The notes under the pieces: model-generated
Seen by the model: the letters and a program-made list of their open reading frames with translations, nothing else
Told to the model about the DNA's origin: nothing
The model's database searches: none
NCBI RefSeq assembly: GCF_003731635.1
Contig: NZ_RCUA01000032.1
Span: 188,598-252,597, forward strand
Direction of reading: 5' to 3'
Source: Marisediminitalea oceani
GTDB lineage: Bacteria > Pseudomonadota > Gammaproteobacteria > Enterobacterales > Alteromonadaceae
DNA length: 64,000 nt
Program-made: the position numbers and the translations under genes
Shown: in pieces, positions 26,091 to 34,471 of the stretch
How positions within the stretch are numbered: the stretch's first letter is position 1
Layout of the letters: each line of letters opens with the position of its first letter

Positions 26091-26726
26091 TTCGGGCATT
26101 TTCTGCTTTAACAATAAGCGGCCCAGCCAGCAAAACCAGCCAATTTGCAGCAATCCGAAGACGCCGCCTGCAGCGGCTAATGGCGGATAAAGGGTTAACA
26201 TACCAATCAGGCCCGTTATGGCTCCTGCAACACTTAAGGATCGTGGCACACTTCGCCGGCAGTACAGGCTGATATTAATCACCAGCATCCAGATACCGCC
26301 AATCCATTCTACGCCATCGCCAAGACCCGTCTGAATAGCCAGGATCGCCGGCCAGGTTTCATCGGATTCAGCAGGTGTCAGGTGGGTAAGGTATTCGATG
26401 GTGAGCACCGAAATAAAACCAATAGCAAAGACGTAAGCAGCCCAAACGTAGCCGATCAGCGCGCCTATCAGTTGCCATTGGCCGGTTTCCTCGCCAGCCG
26501 GACGATAAAGGCTGCGATTCAGCATTAGCAACGCTATGCCGAACACCACAAAAATAATAAAGTACCAGCTCTGGATCAGGCGCGGTTGGGAAAGTATGGC
26601 CTGCAGACGCTGTTCGCCATCAATATTAATGTCCGGCATGACAACCAGTATCATGGTAAACCCAATGATATAACACAGCGCACAGACTACTGCGGCAATA
26701 CCGCCAAGCTGCAAGCGAGTTTTCAT
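26079..26726 (-). CDS. Membrane protein of unknown family, 215 aa
   Basis: About six hydrophobic segments (IAAVVCALCYIIGFTMILVV, WYFIIFVVFGIALLML, LIGALIGYVWAAYVFAIGF, WIGGIWMLVINISLY, and two near the end). ATG 26726 is chosen because GGAG precedes it and the upstream codons are weakly coding. No motif allows a function. It converges on the histidine kinase with a 12-base overlap. Confidence 0.65.
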   Translation of the reverse strand: MKTRLQLGGIAAVVCALCYIIGFTMILVVMPDINIDGEQRLQAILSQPRLIQSWYFIIFVVFGIALLMLNRSLYRPAGEETGQWQLIGALIGYVWAAYVFAIGFISVLTIEYLTHLTPAESDETWPAILAIQTGLGDGVEWIGGIWMLVINISLYCRRSVPRSLSVAGAITGLIGMLTLYPPLAAAGGVFGLLQIGWFCWLGRLLLKQKMPELPA

Positions 26727-26828
26727 TTTGGCTCCGTCCGATGGCAATAGGCAAAGCATCAGCATACCACTTAACCCGCTTTGCCAGAACTCACCGGTTA
26801 TGAGTTCAGGTGCCTAATTTGTAACAGA

Positions 26829-27974
26829 TTATCTAAAGCGGACGTGGTGGCGATTAAGCTCACTGATTTTACTGCAACCCATCAGGCGCATATCGCGTTC
26901 TATTTCTGCCACCATCAGCTGCATGGCGCGCTCGACGCCCGGTTGACCAGCGGCAGCCAGCGCATACAAGTAGTAACGGCCCAGACCCACCGCTTTTGCT
27001 CCCAGCGCCAGCGCTTTGAGTACATGAGTACCGCGCTGAACACCACTATCAAAAATCACATCAATTTTGTCGCCCACCGCATCAACAATTTCGGCCAGAT
27101 GGTCGAAGGAACTGCGTGAGCCGTCCAGTTGCCGGCCACCGTGGTTAGAGATAACAATACCGGTACAGCCAATGTCTACGGCACGGCGCGCATCATCAGC
27201 ACTCATGATCCCTTTTAAGCAAAACTGGCCGTCCCAGAATTTAACCATCTCTTCCACATCTTTCCAGTTCATGGAAGGGTCGAGCATATTGGTAAAGTAA
27301 TCGCCGATAGAGCTGCTGCCACCACCCATATCAATGTGCGCTTCGAGCTGCGGTAGGGAGAATTTCTCGTGGGTGATGTAGTTAATCCCCCAGGCAGGTT
27401 TGCTGGCAAACTGCCATAATCCGGCCAGGTTGAGCTTAAACGGAATGGAAAAGCCAGTTCTGAGATCGCGCTCCCGGTTACCACCGGTAATGGAGTCTAC
27501 CGTTAGCATCATTACTTCGATGTTAGATTCTTTAGCCCGTTCCATCATGGCCCGGTTCAGGCCTCTGTCTTTGTGAAAATAGAACTGATAAACCTGTGGG
27601 GTATCGTATTGGCGGGCAATCTCTTCCATACTTACCGTGCCCAGCGACGACACACCAAACATGGTGCCGAACTTCTCGGCCGTGGCGGCAACAGCACGCT
27701 CTCCCTGATGGTGGAACAAACGTTGTAATGCGGTGGGCGATAAGTACACCGGCAGGTCGAGCTTCTGCCCCATCACTTCCACGCTCAGATCGATATCTTT
27801 TACCCCGGTTAATACACGAGGGATAAGGTCGCATTCTCTGAATGCATCGCTGTTGCGACGCAAGGTAGTTTCGTCGTCTGCGCCGCCATCAATGTAGTTG
27901 AAGATAGGACCGGGCAGTCGCTTTTGCGCCAGCTTTCTGAAATCGTGAAAATTAAAACATTGGTTCAATCGCAT
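26829..27974 (-). CDS. lldD: FMN-dependent L-lactate dehydrogenase / alpha-hydroxy-acid oxidase
   Basis: Oxidises L-lactate to pyruvate, passing electrons to the membrane chain or oxygen. The FMN barrel signatures are present: GPIFNYIDGGADDETTLRRN, LTVDSITGGNRERDLRTG, the active-site His/Arg block SNHGGRQLDGSRSS, and DSGVQRGTHVLKALALGA. At 381 residues it has the family length. It lies downstream of the rhamnose isomerase but a 12-bp-stem terminator separates them, so it has its own transcript. Rhamnose catabolism yields L-lactaldehyde, then L-lactate when the aldolase-dehydrogenase acts, so this enzyme plausibly completes the route. Confidence 0.85.
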   Translation of the reverse strand: MRLNQCFNFHDFRKLAQKRLPGPIFNYIDGGADDETTLRRNSDAFRECDLIPRVLTGVKDIDLSVEVMGQKLDLPVYLSPTALQRLFHHQGERAVAATAEKFGTMFGVSSLGTVSMEEIARQYDTPQVYQFYFHKDRGLNRAMMERAKESNIEVMMLTVDSITGGNRERDLRTGFSIPFKLNLAGLWQFASKPAWGINYITHEKFSLPQLEAHIDMGGGSSSIGDYFTNMLDPSMNWKDVEEMVKFWDGQFCLKGIMSADDARRAVDIGCTGIVISNHGGRQLDGSRSSFDHLAEIVDAVGDKIDVIFDSGVQRGTHVLKALALGAKAVGLGRYYLYALAAAGQPGVERAMQLMVAEIERDMRLMGCSKISELNRHHVRFR

Positions 27975-28114
27975 TAACGGCTCCCCTTTTATATAACGCG
28001 AATGGGCTGACTTTGGTCACAGTGGATACACTGCCAAGGATACCGGAAATTTTTATGTTTGCGGCAGTATGCGCCTAATGTCTCAGTGAAACCGTTGAAT
28101 AGCCGAATAAAAGT

Positions 28115-28156
28115 AGCCTGACTGCCGAGCCGTTGGGTTAACAGGGCAGTCAGGCT
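28115..28156 (-). terminator. Intrinsic terminator after the rhamnose isomerase gene
   Basis: AGCCTGACTGCC (28115-28126) and GGCAGTCAGGCT (28145-28156) are perfect 12-bp arms with an 18-base loop; on the minus strand ACTTTTATT follows the stem. It lies 16 bases after the isomerase stop. Confidence 0.8.
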
Positions 28157-28171
28157 GGCTTGGAAACACGG

Positions 28172-29467
28172 TTACACAATACCTGAGCCGGTGGCATTTG
28201 GATCCCGTGGGCGCAACTCAGCCATTTTGCTGCGATAACCACTGCTGCGGTATACCGCCAGCGGGTTAATAGCTGCGCCTTTGCGATAACGGGCCATAGC
28301 CAGTATGGGCGACACATCCAGGTTAAAGGCATTCTTTAATTCCAGCGACGCCATCAGCGCGTCGTTATCTTCCTGATAGCCGTAAAGTGCCTCGCGATTA
28401 ACCAGTAAGGCTTTAACAAAGGAACGCTGCACTTCAATGGCGGAGTTAATCAGGCTTTCTGCCGGATCGGTTACGTTATGTGACTGGTCGAGCATATAGG
28501 CGGGATTGAATTCCTCCTCCTTGCGGTATTCTGCATCCACCAGCTCATTAAAAATAAGAAATTGCTGATAGGGATGTAACGAACCACTGTCGAGATCATC
28601 GTCACCGTATTTGCTGTCGTTAAAGTGAAAACCACCGAGCTTTTTAAACTGGATCAGCCGCGAAACAATCATCTCGATATTGGTGTTTGGCGCGTGATGG
28701 CCAAGATCAACCAGCGACTTACATTTTGGCCCTAACTGCATGGCCGCCAGAATGTTGGAGCCCCAGTCCTGGATGATGGTGGAATAAAATGCCGGTTCGA
28801 ACATCTTATGCTCGATGTGCATTTCCCAGTCATCCGGCAGCCCTTTATAAATTTGCTCCATGCTGGCCAGGTAACGTTCAAATGCGCGCTGAAAATGCTG
28901 CTGCCCGGGATGATTAGAACCGTCGCCAACCCATACCGTGAGACTTTTCGCGCCTAACTGCTGACCATAGCCGATGCAGTCGAGGTTGTGCTGAATAGCC
29001 AGTTCACGGGCCTCTTTGCTGGTGTTACTCAGGCTGCCGTATTTGTAGGAGTGTTCCTGACCAGGCTGATCCTGAAAAGTATTGGAGTTCACGGAAACCC
29101 ATTTTATCCCGTATTCATCGGCGGTTTGTTTGAGCTCACTGAAGTCATCCACTTTGTCCCAGGGGAAATGCGGCGACACGCTGTCGGTACAGCCCGAAAG
29201 TTCATTGATCACGGCACAATCCTCGAGTTTCTCAAAGATATTGCGTGGTTCGCCGGTGCCAGGGAAACGCGCAAAACGGGTACCGCCGGTACCGGTACCC
29301 CAGGACGGCACGGCAATCTGAAATTCTGCTGCGCTGCGGGTGATGGCTTCAATATCAATATTCTGCCGCCCCAGCTTGTCGCCCAACGCCGCGTAGTCAG
29401 CCTCAAGTTCGTTAAGTAGTGAATGATTCGCCTGGTTAATCAGTGCTTCATCGATGCGTCTTAACAT
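28172..29467 (-). CDS. rhaI: L-rhamnose isomerase (RhaI-type)
   Basis: Interconverts L-rhamnose and L-rhamnulose in the cytoplasm with a divalent metal. The 431-residue TIM-barrel shows the RhaI hallmarks: FPWDKVDDFSELKQTADEYG, KSLTVWVGDGSNHPGQ, MHIEHKMFEPAFYSTI, DLGHHAPNTNIEM and GGFHFNDSKYGDDDLDSG, which carry the metal-binding Glu, Asp and His residues. This is the RhaI form rather than E. coli RhaA. ATG is preceded by AGGAG; the upstream aldolase-dehydrogenase ends 12 bases before it. Confidence 0.92.
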   Translation of the reverse strand: MLRRIDEALINQANHSLLNELEADYAALGDKLGRQNIDIEAITRSAAEFQIAVPSWGTGTGGTRFARFPGTGEPRNIFEKLEDCAVINELSGCTDSVSPHFPWDKVDDFSELKQTADEYGIKWVSVNSNTFQDQPGQEHSYKYGSLSNTSKEARELAIQHNLDCIGYGQQLGAKSLTVWVGDGSNHPGQQHFQRAFERYLASMEQIYKGLPDDWEMHIEHKMFEPAFYSTIIQDWGSNILAAMQLGPKCKSLVDLGHHAPNTNIEMIVSRLIQFKKLGGFHFNDSKYGDDDLDSGSLHPYQQFLIFNELVDAEYRKEEEFNPAYMLDQSHNVTDPAESLINSAIEVQRSFVKALLVNREALYGYQEDNDALMASLELKNAFNLDVSPILAMARYRKGAAINPLAVYRSSGYRSKMAELRPRDPNATGSGIV

Positions 29468-29479
29468 AATCGGTTACTC

Positions 29480-31672
29480 CTATCGCAAGAAGGCTTCGTG
29501 CAGACCACCGTCCACACTGATCACCTGCCCGGTGGTTTTACTCAACTGCCCTGAAATCAGCAGGTACGCTGCTTCGGCCTGATCGTCCGGCGTTATGGGC
29601 TGCTTAGTGAGGGTGCGCTGAGCATAAAACTCAGCCAGTTTATTGCGCAATGCCTCGGTAGACTCATCGGCGCTGAACGCAATGTTGTATTTGGTTAAAG
29701 ATGAAATCACCCGGTCACGAGGGAACATGTTACTGCCCTGCACCACCGTTGCCGGCGCCAGTGCATTCACATTAATAAGCGGCGAAAGCGTAACGGCCAG
29801 CTCCCGCACCAGATGGTTGGCCGCAGCCTTACTGGTATCGTAAGCCAGCGAGCCTTTCTTGGAGACCGCACCGTTAACACTGGTGGTGAGTACCATAGCG
29901 CCTTTAAGCCCCTGACTTTGCCAGATTTTCTGCGCTTCAGAAGCCACCACGTAACCGCCTTTTACATTCACACCAAAGCTTAAATCAAAGATTTGGTCGT
30001 TCTTGGCCATGTCTGCGCCTTCCGCTACAAACACACCTGCGGTAACAATCACTTTATCAATGCCGCCGTAAGCCAGCAGCACCTGCGAGAACAAGCACTC
30101 AACGGTTTCGCGCTTGGTGATATCTACCTGTAAGGCGATTGCCGGTCCACAGGCTGAGATCCCCGAGCCTGCAACACCAATACCCTGACCGTAAATATCC
30201 GTAAGCTCCGCGGCAGTTTTCTCAGCATTGGTGTAATTCAGATCCGCACACACCACATGGGCGCCTTCCCTGGCAACGCGGTGGGCCGTCGCTTTTCCGA
30301 TTCCATCGCCGGCGCCAATCACGACTACCACATCGCGCGCCAGCGATTTTTCTGCCGGCATACGTTGCAGTTTGGCCTCTTCCAGCGCCCAGTATTCAAT
30401 ATCAAAAGCTTCCTGTGCAGGCAGCGCAGTGTATTCAGAGATGGCTTCAGCGCCTCGCATTACCTCAATGGCACAGTTGTAAAACTCGGCCGTCACCCGC
30501 GACTCACTCTTGTTTTTACCCCAGGCAATCATGCCGATGCCAGGAATAAGAATTACCGTGGGGCTGGGGTCACGCATAGCCGGAGAATCTTCGTGTTTGC
30601 AGCTTTCGTAATAAGCAATGTAGTCTTCGCGATATTGCTGCAAGCCCGCTTTAAACTTGTCGACCAGCTGTTCGAAATCATCATTTTGCGGATCAAAATC
30701 CACCAGCAATGGTTTAATTTTGGTACGCAGGAAATGATCCGGACAAGAGGTACCCAATGCAGCCAGTCTTGGCGCATCCACGCTGTTTACAAAACGTAAG
30801 GTAGCGTCGTCGGTTTGCACAGTGGCGATAAATTTTACCTCGGTGGAAATCATGCCTCTGGCAACCGGCAGGAATTCGGTTAGCAGGCGGGTGCGGCTGC
30901 TTTCATCCAGTGGCGCGTATTTTTGCCCGCCAAAAGTCATCTCGCCCTTGTCGTGCTCTTCAATGTAACGGGCAGCCGTTTCAATCACCCAGAGCGAGGT
31001 TTCGTAACAACTCTTACTCTCACCGGCCCAGTTGGTGTGACCATGTTGTCCCAACAGAATGCCCACGATATCCGGGTTTTCCTCGTAGGTTTCTTCACAG
31101 AGTCTGGCCGCTTCCCAGCCCGGGCGCATCCATGGCACATAGGCCAGCTTGCCGCCCCAGATGGTTTCAGTGAGGGCTTTTTGATCTTTACAGGACGCCA
31201 CCGAAATCACCGCATTGGGATGCAGGTGATCGACATGCTTCTCATCAATCATGGAGTGCAGCGGCGTATCTATGGATGAGGCACGCGGGTTCAGGCAAAA
31301 GTTACAGTGCTTAAACATGCCCACCATGCGGTCTTCGCCGGCAGATTTGTAGCCTTTATCAGGATAGGCCTGATATACCTCATCCAGTGCCTGCAGCTTG
31401 CCTTCGTACAGTGAAGAGAAGTTCTCCCGGGTGGATGTGCGCAAATCACCGCCGGAGCCTTTTACCCACAATACTTCTACCTGCTCGCCGGTGAGCGGGT
31501 CGGTTTCCATCAGCTTAGCCGAGGTATTACCACCCCCGGTGTTAGTGATGCGCTGATCTTCTCCCAGCTTGTTTGAGCGGTAAACCAGGTTATCGACGGG
31601 GCTTAGCTCATCGGCAATGTGATCTTCCCATAAATACTTTACGTGTTGATACTCATCCGGCTGATACGGCAT
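29480..31672 (-). CDS. Bifunctional rhamnulose-1-phosphate aldolase / short-chain alcohol dehydrogenase
   Basis: About 730 residues. The N-terminal half is a class II aldolase (GGGNTSAKLMETDPLTGE, HLHPNAVISVASCKD with the zinc His, HGHTNWAGESKSCYE). The C-terminal half is an NAD(P)-dependent short-chain dehydrogenase (VVVIGAGDGIGKATAHRVA, catalytic YDTSKAAANHL). Together they split L-rhamnulose-1-phosphate into dihydroxyacetone phosphate and L-lactaldehyde and oxidise the latter to L-lactate. ATG 31672 (MPYQPDEYQH) is chosen over upstream in-frame codons in a repeat-rich operator region. Same arrangement is known in Rhizobium-type rhamnose operons. Confidence 0.93.
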   Translation of the reverse strand: MPYQPDEYQHVKYLWEDHIADELSPVDNLVYRSNKLGEDQRITNTGGGNTSAKLMETDPLTGEQVEVLWVKGSGGDLRTSTRENFSSLYEGKLQALDEVYQAYPDKGYKSAGEDRMVGMFKHCNFCLNPRASSIDTPLHSMIDEKHVDHLHPNAVISVASCKDQKALTETIWGGKLAYVPWMRPGWEAARLCEETYEENPDIVGILLGQHGHTNWAGESKSCYETSLWVIETAARYIEEHDKGEMTFGGQKYAPLDESSRTRLLTEFLPVARGMISTEVKFIATVQTDDATLRFVNSVDAPRLAALGTSCPDHFLRTKIKPLLVDFDPQNDDFEQLVDKFKAGLQQYREDYIAYYESCKHEDSPAMRDPSPTVILIPGIGMIAWGKNKSESRVTAEFYNCAIEVMRGAEAISEYTALPAQEAFDIEYWALEEAKLQRMPAEKSLARDVVVVIGAGDGIGKATAHRVAREGAHVVCADLNYTNAEKTAAELTDIYGQGIGVAGSGISACGPAIALQVDITKRETVECLFSQVLLAYGGIDKVIVTAGVFVAEGADMAKNDQIFDLSFGVNVKGGYVVASEAQKIWQSQGLKGAMVLTTSVNGAVSKKGSLAYDTSKAAANHLVRELAVTLSPLINVNALAPATVVQGSNMFPRDRVISSLTKYNIAFSADESTEALRNKLAEFYAQRTLTKQPITPDDQAEAAYLLISGQLSKTTGQVISVDGGLHEAFLR

Positions 31673-31765
31673 AACAGTGTCCTGTGAAATCAATAAATCG
31701 AATTTGGCTTTATATTGCATGTAACCATCAATATAAAAATCAATATACATCCATACCAATCTATG

Positions 31766-31782
31766 TCAATCAAATTCAATCA
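31766..31782. promoter_or_regulatory. DeoR-type operator: TCAATCA direct repeat, 10-bp period
   Basis: TCAATCA at 31766-31772 and again at 31776-31782, upstream of the aldolase-dehydrogenase gene. Several looser ATCAAT elements lie closer to the start codon (31685-31745). Confidence 0.6.
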
Positions 31783-31859
31783 TGAAGCAACAAATTAGTT
31801 ACATTAATTTTAAGTATAACCCTTGTCGGTGATCACAAGAGGATATCGCAGGCACAAAA

Positions 31860-31880
31860 AAAGCCGGCAATGCCGGCTTT
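31860..31880 (-). terminator. Intrinsic terminator of the DeoR gene
   Basis: AAAGCCGG (31860-31867) pairs with CCGGCTTT (31873-31880) around CAATG. On the minus strand a run of seven T follows. It lies about 30 bases after the regulator stop, so the regulator and the aldolase gene are separate transcripts. Confidence 0.9.
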
Positions 31881-31909
31881 CTATAAATGATATTGAGTAG
31901 ATTTAGGAG

Positions 31910-32695
31910 TTACCCGCAGGCTTGCACCACCACAACATTCACCCCGTGTTGACGGATTTTATCGAGCGCCTGCGGATCGGCATTACTGTCGGTAATGATG
32001 GTATCCACCGCATCCAGTCCGCAGAAGATAAGGTTACCTTTTATGCCTATTTTGCTGCTATCCACCAGCACAATCAGTTTATCAGCCCGTTTTCTTAGCT
32101 TTTGCTCGGCCAGAATTAATAACGGATCGGTTTCCATTACGCCAAACTCACTAACGCCGGGAGAGCCCATAAACATCTTACTGCCACGATAGTTTTGCGT
32201 GGTGTCGTTTTCAAAGGAACTGAGAATAATGCTCTGCTTACGGTACACCTCGCCGCCCGGCAAGGTCACCTGATTCTGGCTGTTTTCGAGTAATTCATGG
32301 GCCAGAACAAAAGAATTGGTGAGGATATTCATCCGCCTTTCAGCCAGAAACTCTGACATCATAAAGGTTGAGGAGCCACCGTTAATAATAATGGCTTCGC
32401 CGTCTTCACACAGTTCGGTAGCCGCTTTGGCAATCATGCGCTTAGTGTCGGTGTTACGCTCTCTGTCGACTAAAAAGGCATTACCGGAAATCTTGATATT
32501 GGAAACAGCGCGATCGTCGAGCACCTGTGCCCCACCACGAATTTTCTTAATTTTTCTGGCATCAGCCAGTTTATTTAAGTCGCGGCGAATAGTGGCTTCA
32601 GAGGAATCCAGCTGGCTACACAAGTCTCTCACGCTAACAAAGGTACTTTCATCCAGAATGTCCAGAATCAGCTGATGACGCTGCTTTTCAAGCAT
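31910..32695 (-). CDS. DeoR/GlpR-family regulator of the rhamnose locus
   Basis: 262 residues. An N-terminal helix-turn-helix (MLEKQRHQLILDILDESTFV, LCSQLDSSEATIRRDLNKLAD) and a sugar-phosphate-binding domain (IIINGGSSTFMMSEFL, LLILAEQKLRKRADKLIVLVDSSKIG) give the DeoR pattern. The start at ATG 32695 follows AAGGG; the 23 codons upstream are not family-like. Probably a repressor released by a phosphorylated rhamnose intermediate, by analogy. Its own upstream region has an inverted repeat built from the same TCAATCA element as the neighbouring promoters. Confidence 0.9.
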   Translation of the reverse strand: MLEKQRHQLILDILDESTFVSVRDLCSQLDSSEATIRRDLNKLADARKIKKIRGGAQVLDDRAVSNIKISGNAFLVDRERNTDTKRMIAKAATELCEDGEAIIINGGSSTFMMSEFLAERRMNILTNSFVLAHELLENSQNQVTLPGGEVYRKQSIILSSFENDTTQNYRGSKMFMGSPGVSEFGVMETDPLLILAEQKLRKRADKLIVLVDSSKIGIKGNLIFCGLDAVDTIITDSNADPQALDKIRQHGVNVVVVQACG

Positions 32696-32755
32696 TATAC
32701 TGCCCTTATATTCGTTGTTGTTCAGGGAGTTAATATAGTCACCTATTTGTTCACG

Positions 32756-32785
32756 ATCAATCATAAAAGCTAAAATATGATTGAT
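32756..32785. promoter_or_regulatory. Inverted-repeat operator upstream of the DeoR gene
   Basis: ATCAATCATA (32756-32765) and TATGATTGAT (32776-32785) are exact 10-bp inverted arms separated by 10 bases. Confidence 0.65.
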
Positions 32786-32806
32786 TGTGATGATTCGTTA
32801 CGATTA

Positions 32807-34207
32807 CTACTGAGCTGCCCGGGTCGCAATAGCGTGGTACCAGTCCGCTTTATACTGCGCCAGTTGGCTAAAGGTCGCAGGCGTGCAAGGCACCAAATCG
32901 GTGACCTGTTGCTGCCTGTGGTTAAAGTTCATTAAAGCGGCTGCGCCCATCACTGTGCCGGTATTATCCGAGGAGAGCATAACCTTTTGATGAGGCCGAA
33001 GTTGAGCTACCAGCTCACAGAGCACCGGGTTTTTCAGAAACGCCCCTTCAATGTACACCGGCCCGCTGGCGTTGAGGTCGTTAAGGCGCTGATCGATCAT
33101 CAAGGCACAGTACAGGGTTGCGATAGCCTGCGGTGATGGAGGTTTGTCCGGGCAAAGTAAAGCCGGTTGGGCATGACCAAAAGGCCCGTTGCCGTGACTA
33201 AAATCCGGAGTCACCATCCAGCGCTCATCGATAGCCTGTTGAATAGCTGCGGCTTCTGCCCCCATACCGATATCGCCACCGAGGAGCTGACAGATGGTTT
33301 CGTATTCACGCCCGCCCATGAAGCGGGCGCAACTAACCGGGCGGCCAAAGACATCCACATTGGCCAGCGTATCCCGCGCCGCTTTCAGGTTATCCACCGG
33401 CCGGTTGGTTTGCATGATGATGGTCCAGGTGCCGGAGGAAATGACGTTCAGGGTCTGGTTACTGTTATTATCAGTTGGCAGATAACGCAGCAGACTCGCA
33501 TTGCTGTCGTGAATCCCGGCATAGAGTTTACAGGTAGTAGATAACCCGGTTTGCTGAGCCACCTGCTCACTCACGTAGCCCAACTCATCCCAGGCATTTC
33601 GTAACGGCGGGAAATACTCTCGCCACTGGCATTTATCAACCAGCGAAGAATAGTCCTGCCCCTGCGGCTGCCACAGGTCTGTATGGCAACCTAAAGAAGT
33701 CACTTCACTGGCTGGCTCGCCGCCCAGTCGCCACGCCCAGTACTGCGGGTACATCAGAATATGGGTTGCACTGGCAAATTCATCAGCAAACTTATGCTGT
33801 AGCCAGAACAGTTGCCGCCCAAGATTAAGCCCTGCGGGTAATTGCGGCGACAAGGTTTCAGAAAAATCCGGGCGAACACCGGCATAGTCGCCGTTACACT
33901 CTTCCACACCGTCAAACTCGTAATCAACGACTGGCAGCACCAGCGCTGTATTGCGGTCTTGTGCGTTATGGTTTACCAACGCCGCCGTGGCGCCGTGAGT
34001 AGTAACAACCAGCGCAGAAATTTCGCCGGTACGCGGATAAGTGTTCAACGTGGAACATAACCACTGCCAGATGCCATCTGTATCGGCTTGTGGGTAAAGC
34101 CCATCCTGCGGTGCATTTTTACTGGTAAAGCAAGCCTGCTGCTGACCATCCTCAAGCACCAGCAACTTAATATGAGTTTTACCAATATCCACTACGGCGT
34201 TCAGCAT
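32807..34207 (-). CDS. FGGY-family sugar kinase (L-rhamnulokinase-like)
   Basis: Phosphorylates L-rhamnulose at C1 with ATP, by context. The 466-residue protein has FGGY domain 1 (VVDIGKTHIKLLVLEDG, LVVTTHGATAALV, GLNLGRQLFWLQ) and domain 2 (YAGIHDSNASLLRYL carrying the catalytic Asp, VISSGTWTIIM, GPVYIEGAFLKNPVLCELV, DNTGTVMGAAALMNF). It is shorter and divergent from E. coli RhaB. ATG 34207 (MLNAVVDIG) is chosen; upstream codons are Cys-rich and not family-like. First gene of the locus, with its own TCAATCA operator. Confidence 0.85.
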   Translation of the reverse strand: MLNAVVDIGKTHIKLLVLEDGQQQACFTSKNAPQDGLYPQADTDGIWQWLCSTLNTYPRTGEISALVVTTHGATAALVNHNAQDRNTALVLPVVDYEFDGVEECNGDYAGVRPDFSETLSPQLPAGLNLGRQLFWLQHKFADEFASATHILMYPQYWAWRLGGEPASEVTSLGCHTDLWQPQGQDYSSLVDKCQWREYFPPLRNAWDELGYVSEQVAQQTGLSTTCKLYAGIHDSNASLLRYLPTDNNSNQTLNVISSGTWTIIMQTNRPVDNLKAARDTLANVDVFGRPVSCARFMGGREYETICQLLGGDIGMGAEAAAIQQAIDERWMVTPDFSHGNGPFGHAQPALLCPDKPPSPQAIATLYCALMIDQRLNDLNASGPVYIEGAFLKNPVLCELVAQLRPHQKVMLSSDNTGTVMGAAALMNFNHRQQQVTDLVPCTPATFSQLAQYKADWYHAIATRAAQ

Positions 34208-34312
34208 TAAAGGCTCCCAACGGACAAAGCCGATACAACGACACAAGCAAAGGCAGCCTGTAAGACCGCCTCCTGTTAACAATACTGAAACAAATTACAC
34301 AAAAAATCACTT

Positions 34313-34329
34313 TCAATCAATATCAATCA
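34313..34329. promoter_or_regulatory. DeoR-type operator upstream of the kinase gene
   Basis: TCAATCA at 34313-34319 and 34323-34329, again a direct repeat with 10-bp period, about 105 bases upstream of the kinase ATG. Confidence 0.6.
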
Positions 34330-34380
34330 CAAAGAAAGAGAGATTTAACATTTAGGAAGGGTAGCAAGCAGATAAAAATA

Positions 34381-34409
34381 GCAGCCGCCAATTGCTGTTA
34401 GCCGGCTGC
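34381..34409 (-). terminator. Intrinsic terminator downstream of ligJ
   Basis: GCAGCCG (34381-34387) pairs with CGGCTGC (34403-34409); on the minus strand the stem is followed by TATTTTTAT. A second hairpin (34429-34461, 10-bp arms CGGGCACACC and GGTGTGCCCG) lies between it and the ligJ stop. Confidence 0.7.
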
Positions 34410-34428
34410 CATTAAGAAGAGGAAAGGG

Positions 34429-34461
34429 CGGGCACACCATTGGGTCCTGACGGTGTGCCCG
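34429..34461 (-). terminator. Second hairpin in the ligJ trailer
   Basis: Perfect 10-bp arms CGGGCACACC (34429-34438) and GGTGTGCCCG (34452-34461), 13-base loop, 10 bases after the ligJ stop. No long T-run follows directly, so it may protect the 3' end or act with the downstream terminator. Confidence 0.55.
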
Positions 34462-34471
34462 TGGCTAATTA

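Noticed and set aside
30257-30799. 180-codon open frame antisense to the aldolase-dehydrogenase
   Set aside because: Shadow of a conserved bifunctional enzyme in its normal frame.
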